From Saccoglossus kowalevskii (Eukaryota; Hemichordata; Enteropneusta; Harrimaniidae), in contig NW_003156241.1 of assembly GCF_000003605.2 (NCBI RefSeq), positions 54,112 to 84,727 on the forward strand: a DNA stretch of 30,616 nucleotides, given 5' to 3'. The translations under genes and the position numbers were made by a program. Below are positions 9,830 through 22,600 of this stretch, piece by piece (position 1 is the first letter of the stretch; every line of letters begins with the position of its first letter). The notes under the pieces are model-generated. The model had not been told where the DNA came from. It made no database searches and saw only the letters and a list, made by a program, of their open reading frames with translations.

Positions 9830-10822
9830 ACTTTCATAATCATAATATTCAGATTGACAGTAATTTTGTATATCTGTAAAGACAACTTTAAATTATAGGA
9901 AAGACTATCTTGAATGTGTTAAAGTCGTATTGTCAGCAAAATTCTGTAAAAAGCCCTTTCAATACAGAGTAACTCGGCATGATGCAACCAACCTAGGAGG
10001 TAGTAAATTCGCCTGAATGCAGTCAATATCATTTGCAAACAGTAGTTTTATCAATTTAAAAGGAAGAAACATAATGGCGATACAGGAAACCACCTCAGAG
10101 TTTGGCGTGCATATTGACTACTCTTAATTTGCAAAATGCTTCACATCGAATATTGATTTTTGTGAATACTGTTATTTTTGAACAAAGCTACCCATGTGCA
10201 ATTTAGTGACTTGACTACATCCAAAGATGCCGAGAACTTGTTCACAACTGAATCTTTTCTGCTATTGGCAGGCCACTCCAGACATGGCTAACTTGTATAT
10301 GCAGCAATTTCACATTTATTACCAGGTATATCATGCACATTACTTGACATGGCAAAAGATTCAAACATAATTTTGCAGAAAATAAAACTGAGAATTAGTC
10401 TTCAATTTGAACAGTCAATAATGTAAAAAAAAAAAAAAATGTAGTGTCTATGGGCGTGGTATTTTCACAGAATGTTAGAGACAACTTTCATTTAAGGACC
10501 ACAGATCCCCCTCCCCCCCCCAATTAAAAGCTGCTTTTTCAGGACCTGTCATGAGAGCCAGAAATTCGGTGTATGTAAATTTTTACATGGACCAACATAT
10601 TTTAAGTTTGTCAATTTTCACTGGATACATGAAGACCAAAGACAGTATTTTATTTTTCCAGGGCCTAGTTTCTACATCCTTGTACCATTAAAAAGACCTC
10701 ACAACTGTACATGTCCAAGTACTCCCCTCCATTTTGTTCTTACCTGCATAGTGTTCAAGATGCTGTTCATTCAAACACATGACCACCCCCTCCCAGCTCA
10801 CAATGTGAAACTATTTATACCA

Positions 10823-10860
10823 AATAAACTTTGGATTTGATGTTTGCATTCTGTGTTGGT
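10823..10860 (+). terminator. RNF181: Candidate RNF181 poly(A) signal
   Basis: AATAAA at 10823-10828 is followed by a T/G-rich stretch (TGTTTGCATTCTGTGTTGGT at 10841-10860). This would give a 3' UTR of about 1 kb. Other AATAAA copies at 10381 and 11195 are possible alternatives. Confidence 0.45.
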
Positions 10861-12663
10861 AAATGTACAGCTTTGTGTCCAGTTATAGTTGTATCACCCC
10901 ATAAACAAAGGCAGCAGAGAACCCAGCCAATAGAGGGCGCAAGTCCTATGTCATGACAATATACAGATGTATTAACATTCTGTAGCTATTGTTAATCAGT
11001 TCCTCAAGTCTTATAAATGCAACTTCCTACTTTACTGCCAGACAAATAAGCTGTGATGAACACTGTATATATTTAATGAGCCTTTCATTGAATAAGATTT
11101 CTGAGGAAACCATACGATCAAGGAGTCGACAAAGAATCTGTTGTTCATTATATGCTGAACTGCCCTTTCTCTGCCAGTCTAAACAGTGATATCAAATAAA
11201 AGTTTTATCACGCAATCAATTTCTGATCACTAATACTTCTCACAGATTGCTATACAATTCACTGCATATTTATGGATACCAATTTTAATGGACTTTCCAT
11301 ACATAAACTCCCAAGGACAACCTTGTATCAATTCTACACGACCTGTACAATGCTGTTGTAGAACAGCTAATGCTCCTTTTAGAACTGGCAGTTGACAAAG
11401 TGTAAAACTCGCTATCTGAACTAAATTTTGGATAGATCTTGATTGTATTATGACAATCTTAGTAGGGCTTCACACAATGGGGTAATTGTTTCCATGGCAA
11501 CAAGTGTGAATACACACACCAGTTTTTAACCCCATGAGGGGTTTGGCAGTTATCCAGTTTGATTCACCGACATGTCAAGAACCTATAAAATTCAAATCCA
11601 AATTGGTATATATAGATACTGTGAACAATTTCCAGACATTATCGGGTTTAAATCCATAAATATTAATTACCCAAGTTAATACTTGGCCAATTTTCATGAC
11701 ATTTAGAGTATCACTTGTTAAACTTTGCATGTCCAGGGTGAAATCTACGCATGTCAATTACCTAATTTGCATAAAATTAGTCAACTTCTCAAAAACTTAA
11801 CCAATTAGATCAAACCTGGGATACAACATAGACTTTAAGAGTTTTATACAGATTGTCATAATTTTTTTTCTTCGTATACAACATTTAGTATTATTCTGTG
11901 CATTTCAAATAGCAAAGCTGTCTTATCCAATAGGCTAATTCTAATTATTTAATTCTGAACATTTCCCACATCCATTTCATGCTTCAAATACCCCAAGTTT
12001 TAGGCTTCCTTTGAGTTTATCTGCTGCAATTTTTGTACATAGCAAATTGTAGTACTTTAAATTTAAGCTTTCATCCACTTCCATCCCTGGTCATTGTTGC
12101 ACAACAACTGGCACTTCAAGTTTGCTCAGGTGCAACTGAAAATTTTGATGGTCGATCTCATCTCCATGCCAATTGAGGGCGCCAGACAGTCAAATTTAAG
12201 AGATGCAAACTGCTCACATAGCTATAGGAAGAACATTTCAGATCATCATTGATTACATATTCAGTTTGAATGGTAAGCTTTTTCTTAAACTTCTCATTGC
12301 CATCAGTCTTCAGACATTCACCTTACCTCTTATGTATACTCTGGTACTGCTCTCTTTGCACACTTCAACTGCATACAAGCAACACTGTATTTTGGGAATG
12401 TTTTCCACTTGGTAATGAAAGTAAACATTTACCAAAGGGAATTCAGTGTGTTGGAGGTGAGATTCTGGCAAGGTAATATGAGACTCCTTTCACAGGGCCC
12501 AGTTTTCTCAGGAGTGAACATTCAGGCATTTTCATCACTTGGCAACCACAGCTAATGAAAAACTGTACTTTGGGCTTGTCAAGACTTAAATTTGGTTGTT
12601 TAGGATTGTCTCAAATTTGAGTTTGTACTGTTTTATCTATTTTAGCCATTTTCACCAGCTCTG

Positions 12664-12734
12664 ACTGGCATCCACATGTCAAAGTACTGGCATCCACATG
12701 TCAAAGTACTGGCATCCACATGTCAAAGTACTGG
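12664..12734 (+). repeat. 22-bp minisatellite, 3.2 copies
   Basis: The unit ACTGGCATCCACATGTCAAA plus GT repeats exactly from 12664, 12686 and 12708, with a partial fourth start at 12730. The copies are identical, so the expansion is recent. Confidence 0.95.
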
Positions 12735-13157
12735 GGGTAATGTTCTGTGACAAAGCTACACCCCCATGAATTTCTCTTCACAGCAAGAACATGCAATGTA
12801 ACATTTACTCTCTTCATCATATTTCTAATATTTAGGACAGGGGAGAGGGTTCATGTTGTGAGGTGCAGTGGCCATGCAGAATGACAGCCATGATAGTGTA
12901 ACAACTCGTCAGGCTCAGTAAGCAGGCCATGGATCTTAACTGACATTTCCCATTAAGTGTACCCTTTTCCCTGTATGGATTAAGACTGGGTTCATTAATT
13001 TATGAGCGCTGTATGAACTAAACCGAGAGTAAAGGTGAGAGTGTTCGATATTGGTTCTATGCAACATGTACTAGTATGATGTAGATAAAATACTATTTAC
13101 ACAAAATACAACCTTGGAATGTTGATACATATGTATGGGTGAACTAACATTAGGCGG

Positions 13158-13396
13158 TTTTCTGTTCACTGCGAGATCTCACATAATGCATCAGAGGCAC
13201 ATCTGCGAAAAACGAATGATTTGATTTCAAATGCCAAGCTCTCAGAGGCTAATATAGTACGGATATGTACTTCAGCAAAATTGACCATCATCAAATGTGT
13301 ATGGCACATTGTCACATTTGTAGAATCTCGTACAACGTTTCGACGTCATAGCAACACAGATTCGATTTCATGCATAACCTCCCAGTGAACGGAAAA
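13158..13396. mobile_element. Possible MITE with 14-bp inverted ends
   Basis: TTTTCTGTTCACTG (13158-13171) is mirrored by CAGTGAACGGAAAA (13383-13396), with one mismatch. An ATGCAT is also found on both arms (ATAATGCATCAG and CATGCATAACC). It is non-coding. The boundaries and superfamily are not certain. Confidence 0.5.
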
Positions 13397-15109
13397 TAGT
13401 CTATTTTCATCATCTTAAATACGAACATACATGACATTGAATTGTTTTCCCACATTGCATCATAGAGAAACGTCACAAGAAATTTTCATTAATCAGCTCA
13501 AACCAGTACATTAAGGTAGTTGGCTACCATTAAAACATGGGGGGTAAAATTCATCCATTCTTGTTGGACTTCAAAGATTCTGTGGATTTTTTTTTTGAAT
13601 GGTAGCGAACCACTTAAAGTTGCATATTCAGATTAAATGTTTTAAAGTTGAGGGGGCAAAATGCCTCTTCTCATATTTGACTTGTTTCCTTGCGATTTTA
13701 CAAAGATTTTGCAGCAAAAAAGATACTTCAGTGTATTCTACCACAGTTCTAAAATCACATGACAACTGCCAATTACCAAACTGGACACTTAAGTTGCCAG
13801 ACAAACAAGGTATCCAAAAACAGACCCTATACTAAATTGTATATATGGTTACAAATTACAGTTAGACGCCCTCTCATGATGCAAAATACAAAACAATAAA
13901 ATTGTTCGTACAGTTTGTGTTCATATTTAAGTTACAAAATTGGACCAAGATGTGGATCAATTCACATAGATAAGAAAAAAAAAAATTATTAATTCCATTT
14001 TCACCACAATTTGACTAATCAAAAAAAATAAAGCATTCACTTTTTCCTTTTTATATAAAATTAAAAAAAAAAACTATGAATCTTAATGTTTGTAATCCGA
14101 TATTAAGTTGCAAAATACACGAAACCGACATTCTGCCACAATCCGTCCCTTGGAAATTTGATGCTTGCATGAAAACCAAAACTGAGAATACAATTCAACC
14201 AATTGCCATGTCCTTCATATACTTAGTTTTATCGATAGGCTACAAAGCAGCAAGCATGTTGTATTGTCTGTATCTATAAACTGCTATTATAACACATGCA
14301 ACTTTAACATGGGTGTGCAACAGCTGTCATCAGTACCAGACACGATGTTGTTGGCGAGATTAATACCAGAAACCCAGTGTGAATAGATGGAATACAGCAT
14401 TAAGCTTGTTTTGAGTACACAGCTTAATACAACTTGTTTCACAGCATTTGGGACACATTCACACTCGCTTTCCACCAGTACAAGTATCATGTATCACTTA
14501 TTCCATTACTGAGCAATTTGAATTTTATTTTTAGAAATGCCAAAATAAACACTGATTATCACCATGGTAGCAAAATGAACAAAAACATGTCATAGAGTTG
14601 CAGTTCTATCTGTTTTTCATCTGCATGGCAACAGTCATGGGAAATCTCCCATCACATTTTGGACAGATTTTTCTGATGTCTGAACAAATTGCATGAATTG
14701 ATGTACTGCCAATTTAGAAAAACAATTACTTGAAAACCCAAAACTATGAAATGCATTCGGATTGAATAACAAACCAAAAGCAATTATCACAGTTTATGAC
14801 AGATGAAGCGAAAATGTCACTAACCCAAGACGATTGCGACAATATATAGTTACGACTATAATAATTATAATAGGTTTGCATGATCTAATAAAACATGGTC
14901 TTCTGGTATACATCTATGATTACACCGTTACATCTGTCATCAGTTTACGAAAGACAATACAACTTGATGTGCAAGATAGCCATCACAAACTCATGAGTGC
15001 AACAAACCTTTACTAAAGCAAAAGCATGTTATCAAGAAATTTCTCGGCCACAAACAGAAGAAGCAGGAAAAAAGTCAGTTAAGATCCTGGTGCTATTACC
15101 GGAAGAGAT

Positions 15110-15166
15110 GGGGGGGGGGGTGTCAAATAATATGCAAGAATATTGAGGCCAGGGAGGGGGGGGGGG
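15110..15166 (+). repeat. Pair of G-runs (11 G each)
   Basis: Uninterrupted G-runs lie at 15110-15120 and 15156-15166, the second preceded by AGGGA. They could form a quadruplex on the + strand. The proline-rich open frame on the minus strand here is a by-product of the C-runs. Confidence 0.85.
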
Positions 15167-15999
15167 TTGTAATGATAAGGTCCCAGAGAGTCAAAGTGAG
15201 TGTGTGCTGAAAAGTCACCGATGTTAATTAATAATAAAAGAAAGACAACAAGGTGTGAAAGCATTTACAGGGACTGAGATGTGATTTCTTGACAAAAACA
15301 TGGGAAAAAGTTATTTACATGAATTATAATATAAGTGCCTGCAAACATTGACCGGCAGCGATTTAACTAGCAAACACCTTAATAAACTACTACAACTACT
15401 ATGAATACTGCACTTGAAAGATATGATTATATTGGCACTTATTGACCCAATCAAAGGTCAAAAGTCAAAGGTTCTTACCATCATGCATTGAGTTAATAGA
15501 AAAGTCTGCACATACATACATGCAAAATGGAACTGTTATTACTGTTAACGGATTAATATTATGAAAGTTAGTGCAGTTTTGTCGATTCTATTATATATAA
15601 CATACAATACAAAGAATAACACACCTTCTACTTTGTAAAGTTTTAACAAAGATTTCTATCATGAAGGGAAATAATACATGAATAAATTAAACGATTAAAA
15701 AATAAACAATCAAACTGAGGCATGGAAAAGAGCAAGCATGTGTTGTATATGAATTTTTTTTTTTTTTCACTTTGAAGTAATAATTAAAAATGAAAGCTAT
15801 ATAAACGCTACTACTACATAGCTGTGCACATTTTGGTGAATATTGCTTTGTACCAAACACTGAATGAGTTGGGGTAGCAAAGAGGAAATTTAAGATTATG
15901 CAGAATGTTTCATAGACGATCGGTTTCCATGACAACCACACTTTTGGGGGATCCCATTGATTAAGTAACATCCACTCCACAACCCACCCACCAACAAAA

Positions 16000-16546
16000 A
16001 GAAAACCATACAAGCGTGTTTATTTCGCTTTTTTTTTCTTAAGTTGTAGGAAAAATATATATTTTCTTTCATTTTACTTTTTGTATACTATTAATTGAAT
16101 TCTCATACAACATTGCACCATCTTTGTTTATGTTTAAAACAAAAGTTCAACTCTGTAAAAGTTCATTGCCAACAAACATACATGTAAACATGCTGTCATG
16201 TGTTTGTCAGAAGAGAAAAAAAAAGATCAATCAATGAGCAAAGGAAAAAACGATTGTCAAGAGCACAATTTTTACCCTTCTGTACTTTTTTTTTTTGACG
16301 AGTTTTCATACTTTTTCTTTAAAAATGCATGATGATAAAGAAATCCAATGTTTGCCCATCAAATACTAAACAAAAAAAAACTATGAAAAATTATAGATTT
16401 AAAATGTGATATCCAGAAATTAAAATTTTAACAGTAAATTCCTATTTTTGTTTGTTTTGTAATTTTTTCCCCTCAGTCTCCTTGTCATCGCAAGATGTTG
16501 AAATACTGCACATGCTGGCTGACATGTCAGCTGATAGTCTAGTTTC
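16000..16546 (-). other. Candidate terminal 3'-UTR exon of the hnRNP gene
   Basis: On the minus strand a strong acceptor (CTTTTTACTTGCAG) precedes 16546. At the far end AATAAA (16019-16024 on the + strand as TTTATT) is followed by a G/T-rich stretch (minus complement of 15976-15994), a good poly(A) site. It is inferred to be joined to the donor at 19582. The stop codon then lies only 39 bases before that junction, compatible with escape from nonsense-mediated decay. Confidence 0.5.
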
Positions 16547-19500
16547 CTGCAAGTAAAAAGAAAAGAGTGTTGATCAGAAAATCCAACTCCGACAAAAACA
16601 TTAGTAGACGTGTTGTCATATAGGTGCAACAAATGCTTATTTAACATTATAATGTTAGTAGCCCCAAGAAAATAATTTTATTTAAAATAAAAATAATAAT
16701 ACAAAGACAATTCTCCCAACTTGCACTATCTTTACATCCAGGTGACGTTGCAGTGCTTGTGTGCAAATACTTTCTTCAACACTAAACAGGCCCAAGTAAA
16801 CTTCAGTTTATTATCAACACTGGAGAACTTCACCTCATTCTACACTTCTCTGAAACAAAATGCTGGAAACTCTCTTTCTATGTTCAATTACATTTTCCAG
16901 ACTGAACATGAACCAAATAGAAATTTTAATAAAGTGCGCACAACACAGACGAAAGAAGAATAGCTTCCTGCCTACAGCACATGAAGACTTATTAAAATCT
17001 TGATTCATAATCGTATCATAATCATATTAAGTAACTTTGGCCTTCTAATTTGTTCAATCGTTCAATGGAATATGTGAAATGGAAATACCAGTATTACCCC
17101 AAGTGTGGGACACGTGTACAACAAAATAGAGAACTTATGTGCCCTCACAGAAATGTCAACATACTTGCAGCAGTAAAATTGGTCTGTGCTTTTGTAAGAA
17201 TGGATGGTCAGAAGAACATTTTTTTTTGTTTATTACGAACAATTGATACTTTCAATTCTCCAGCACTTCAAATGAAAGGTTTCTATTAATGCACTGTGAC
17301 AGGACAGGACGCAGCAGAGCTTGGGCGACATTAAACTTTCAATGTGTGGTCTTTGAGTAACAACACGTTAGTAAATGTACATGTGAGTGGAACATTATGT
17401 AGCATACCAATGCAACATGACAAAACAGACAGCTGAGCATGGCCAACATCAATCTTTCAATGTGTGCTCTTTGAGTTCATGTGAATGTAGCCAGATGTGT
17501 GGAAAATAAAACTTGTGTAATAAACCACTAAATACACAACCAGCATAGACAACACTATTGTAACACAGAGCACTGTAAACGGCACCTACACCTGTCAAAA
17601 TTTTACAAAATGGAAGAACATTTCATTTATCAGAAAAAAAAAAAAAATGAGTAAATTATGGCGGTTTTTATTTTTTATCTCCTATATGTAATCTGTTATA
17701 CCTTAATAAACCTGCTGTTTTATCTTCCCTTATCTACTTGTCTTGGCCATCTAAGATGAGGGTGCATGTCATTAGCATTACTTTTGCCAAAATAAGGTTA
17801 ATTTTTCAAGTAGTTTTACAGCAAATTCACAGCAGAAAGACGACTGAACTCAATAATTTCAGGAATTTTGTGGAAGGAAACCTTTTCCCTTTACTTTTAC
17901 ATGTAAGACAGGGTTGACGACCACAGGAGATCTTACTCAGCGAGTATTTGATTTCAGGTAATAGCGGTACACAGGAACCAAGTGCTGACAACAATGTTCA
18001 ACTTCAAATCGATTTTAGAATAATTGGAACACAAAAAACAATTTCAATCATTGATGAATTTAAATCAAAAACAGCAGTGCAAAAACTAGGCTTTCAGGCG
18101 GCATGCCTGTGTAGTTCCAGTATTTAAATTAAGTAATCCCAAATCAAATCAAATACCCCTACAATAAAGATCTCCTGTGAGTAACCTCATTTGACCTAAA
18201 AGAATCCTTAAGACCCTATGATAAGCAACGTCAAAATGGACATATTTTCAACCTTTCAGTTCTGTCACCATGGTTACCGGACATTTCTGCTCAATCCGTA
18301 CAAGCAGAACACCTAATTCCGGTTTACAAAAGTGTCTGAGATTTCAGCCTGCCGTAAAAGGAAGGACAATCAACGGTTACTTGGCTTTGACATGAAAACA
18401 TAAAATCTCTGAAGATATCAAAAACAAAAACCCACAGTGAGCAATCATTTATACTTTAAAAATGATGAAAAATAACAAGACAACGCTCTTCCCTAAGTTT
18501 GTGCTGCCCTTGCTTGACATTATACAAAGCAAGTGATTTTATCAACAAGATATAGCTTCCACAGAAATTTCCGTTAATAATTATTTTTACAAAATAAAAA
18601 TAATAAATAATTAATTGAACTTTTTACAGTATCTTAGGTAGAATTACAGATACTAAATAAAACATGACAGAAAATTGTTCAATTTACATTATTTTGGGCA
18701 GTTTCACGAAGTTATAAATATAACAATTTCCTGGTGAAACAAACCCAGCAAGTGAATCAGTAATGCATTCCTGCACTATCACTGTTTGCATTGCAAATAT
18801 CATTGCATTTTATGCTAACTGAAAAGGGAGGAAATCTGAATTGAAGCTATTCTTGAAGTAAAATCAGGCTGTACAATCAGAGGGACACATTTTTGAAAAT
18901 CTGCATAGCTGGGATAAATCTTATAAACGGAATTAAGATACAAGACATACAACTGGATGTTGTTTTTTTTCAAAAAAAGAAGCTTATAAAGAAATACTCA
19001 ATACATTCATGCATATTGTGTTTCCCTATTAGGTGCTAAAACTAAGCAATTCTGGAGTTAATCAACCATTTTAGCTGACAAGATTTCACCTAAATTTCGA
19101 CTAGTTTTTTTCGATCTTTCCCAGCTATGCTCAAGAAATTCAGTCAATATTACATTTCAACCTTTGCAATCCCATCTGAATAGAGTTGAAATTAAAAAAG
19201 ATTGGAAGACAGGAACAGATGCTGGGAGGACGAGTTTCGGCAGATGCACTGAAAGACGCAGACCTATACGTCTGCAATTGATTTATCAATGTTTTGTGAC
19301 AACCAACTGGACAGCAAAGAGGCGTGGAGAACACCCGACAATACACACCACATGATTGACAGACATGACATGTTGTATGCAAAACAACTAGTTTGCAGAC
19401 CGGTTGAAAGTAAACCTTACGACTCATGCTACACAAACAAGGGTCAAACATTGAAGCATGGTTATTAAAACAAAAAATCCTTGAGAGCAATATTTAATAA

Positions 19501-19582
19501 TGAACATACATGCACACCCAAAAGCATTTGTATATAAGTAAGTGCATTAGAAGGAGAAATCATAGAGAAACAGCATGCCTAC
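16547..19582 (-). other. Probable intron in the hnRNP 3' UTR, or continuous UTR
   Basis: No domain-bearing frame is seen. A perfect 13-bp inverted repeat CACAGGAGATCTT (17922-17934 and 18167-18179) lies inside. The rest is A/T-rich sequence. Confidence 0.45.
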
Positions 19583-19621
19583 CTGATATATGTTGGCAAC
19601 TTGATTGCCTGACACCCATTG

Positions 19622-19689
19622 TCAGCGTGTATACGGATGATATGCTATATGAGCCTTTCTAGGTGGAGGTGCCTTACCGTATGTAGCAG
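19622..19689 (-). CDS. hnRNP last coding exon
   Basis: The acceptor is GATTTTTTCAG. It encodes [20 protein letters not shown], then TR and TGA (stop at 19622-19624). The exon appears to continue as UTR to a GTAGGC donor at 19582. Confidence 0.88.
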
Positions 19690-22600
19690 CTGAAAAAATC
19701 CACATAACAGTGCAAATTACTTGTTTAATAGTATTATTAGCATTATAGGTATTAAGGGAGGGTGCTACTGTTGATGTCAGGAAACGTATTTTTTAAACAA
19801 GTCAGTAGGAAGGTGATGGTGATGATGGTTTCAAGCTTTTTATTTATTTTTTTGTTACTTAAAGGGAGTCTGGGAAATCAGCAGGCATATTGTGATGAGG
19901 TTAGGTGAGTTAGTTATACAAGCACAGCCTGAGTAGTAGGGCTATTATTAAAGACAAATTAACAAAGCATTACTACAATTACACCCAAACCCTTAACAGT
20001 TAACAGTAATACTCAAGGATTTGTTTTAAAGAGTCTATTTTACTGACACCAAACACAAATGATCAAGCTTCAACAGTACCATGTCTCAACACACTCGCGC
20101 TTAATATTCCATGAAACAATGCACCCACTTTTTATGTGCACACATACATACAGACACACAAAGACAGACAGTCCCCTATCCCTGTTTAAAAGCAGTACTG
20201 TCTTGATTCATGTTTGAAAATTTCAATAATGCAATTCATGTTGGTATATTGTGAACCACATGCGCATATATACATTTTAGTTCAAAGATCGTTGTACTAA
20301 ATTCATTTCCAATAATTTGATACACAACCCGTGAAACCCGTGTAAATGCAGAAATCAACACAATTTATTTATTCATGAATCCCAAGTAAACAGTAAGTAA
20401 ATTTTATTAATTAACAATAAATCTTCTGACAGTACCCCATTATAGAGACTGATTCAATCTGTCTAGAATACAGCAGACACAATCTAATGCTAGTGTTGTG
20501 AAAATAAAGCAACCCATTTAATAATACAATTCACTATAGTGCAGACTTGCAGAGTGCTAAACAGGTAAAACAAACTAGAGTGCTCTAACTAGTGAAAAAA
20601 AAACTAGAATTGTGCAAATGAAGACCAACACAAAGCAGCACTTCTAAGAATTGCATCTTGCTGGCTGGATGCTGCTTTCCTATACAGGAATACTCAAAAG
20701 ACACTCAAAGTTCAGAAAGACAGGACTGAGTAATTCACAAAACAGACATAATCAATCACTATCAAGATGAGGGACGACAAAGATGACTTTGTCTCTTTAC
20801 TTCTGTAATGCTAACACATGATGAGTAGCAAACCAGATTTTAACTTTGTTTGTTAGTAAACACTGAACTCACCTGTCGCGAATCCCACTCCATACGGGTC
20901 TCGTAACGCATATTCGTATCCAGGATATGTGTATGGTGACGGCGCTGGTGCGCCTGGGTATCCAGCTGGCAAAGGTGCTGCTGGGGAAGCTGCTCCTACA
21001 TACGCAGATGCTGCAGCTTGGATAGAAGTCGGTGCAGGTTGTGCTGCTGCCCCTGGTGGTACCGCTGCGGCAAATCCAGGTGGATATCCTGCTGCTGCAT
21101 ATGGCGACATAGGTGCAGAGTAGCCACCATACGAGTACGTTGAATAACCTGGACTTAGTCCAGCTATACTCGTGGGAGCTGAAAACAAAGTACCCCATTC
21201 AAGTCAGACTGCAACATAAAATTTGAGCCAGGATCGGCAATACCACATGTGTCTACACAAACACCTGGTATGCGTTTTTAGTGAAAAAGTACCATTCATC
21301 ACACAACTAGTGGAGCATTTAAGAGCACTAACATCAAACTGGAGAAAACTAGCAATCATTCCTAGCAAAGGATCTAAATTTACATCCAAAATATGGCAAA
21401 TAAATATAAATATCTCCTGATGCTAGTTTACCATTATGGACAAAATGTCCTCAGTTCATTTTAAGACTGAAACCCAGCCTTAAAAATAATCAAATATTTC
21501 CTTCACATTTCAAGCAGTGCAAGACATTTTTTTTTTAAATGTTGGAACTGGATGCTCTCTATCCTTTTTAAAGGAGAGAGGTCATACACTCAACCCCACA
21601 GGTACATTAAAGTATAGAGCCTGGTTTATTCCAGAATCAGGAATAAGTCACTGTGACTGTACAGAGTAGTAGTGTGTAAATTTCACTCACCTGCATAGAA
21701 GGCTGGATATGCATTTGGAACTGAAAATAAAAATCAGCAATTAGAAACAAAACTTTTTTAGGGAAGTTAGGACACACTTTAGAAGACTCCTGAAGATGAT
21801 CATGTTGGTAGCTTGTCAAAATACTTTGCAAGCTGCGTCAAAGCACACAGAACTAGAATAACTTCAGGGTTCAGAGCCTAGTTCTTCCTCCTCATGTAAA
21901 TGTTGTAATCCAAAAAAAGTTGCTATATCACTAGACTTGTTAGAGAATTTTTAGGTGAACCTATTGTTATTGGTTTTTACATCAAACTGAAACTGATATG
22001 ATGTTCACCAAAATATATAGTGGGATGAGCTGAAATCAGAGTTATATTTATATAAATAATTAACTAATTTGGATAGATAAAGAGAAAATCAACTGAATAA
22101 TGGACCAAAATTATATGTTTTTATGCATATTGGTTCAAATTTAAATGTGACTTTTTTTGTTTCAATTACGACAGTAAGTGATACAGTAGCTCCAGAGACA
22201 TTAGAAAGAGCAGGGACAACCACAACTGCAGTATTTTCTTTGATGTAATGTCCATCCTTGAAATTGTAAATGATATCAAACACTCATGGATAAAATTGTA
22301 AAGACATGTCTAATGCTTGAGGTATAAACTTTAGCAACCACATTTGATAACATGCTGATAAAAGTACTATTATTCGAAGAATGATAAACAAGCCACAGGA
22401 AAAGGAGTAAACTATCTCGTAATTGGATCGTAGGACTCGCAAAAGAAACCAGTCTATTTCCTATGATGTATAGTTGTGGGTCTCTGTACTTTTTAGTTTG
22501 TATGGCTTTTACGCTGTCATACTTAAAGTCTCAAAGTAAGAAACACGAGATGATTATGCTATAAAACTTGACAAAAATATCAAAGAAACTAAAAAGCTTC

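Larger units (their letters stand above)
9830..15999. other. RNF181 3' UTR and gene-free interval between convergent genes
   Basis: No coding region with support is seen. The interval holds GAGGGCG motifs (10931, 12175, 13867), a 22-bp minisatellite (12664-12734), a possible MITE (13158-13396), two G-runs near 15110 and 15156 and many A/T runs. The open frames here lack recognisable domains. Confidence 0.65.

Noticed and set aside
15079-15264. Minus-strand frame with proline runs
   Set aside because: Created by two G-runs read as C-runs. No other support.
17922-18179. Element bounded by the perfect 13-bp inverted repeat CACAGGAGATCTT
   Set aside because: The similarity stops at 13 bp and no target duplication is visible. 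The repeat is partly palindromic (AGATCT), so chance is plausible.
19140-19490. 116-codon cysteine-rich minus-strand frame
   Set aside because: It lies in the probable 3'-UTR intron and has no ordered Cys spacing, no signal for a secreted peptide and no conserved motif.
20869-21198. Two further open frames (one minus, one plus) over the hnRNP tail exon
   Set aside because: Low-complexity GC-rich coding sequence opens the other frames. Only the frame with matching splice phases continues the RRM protein.
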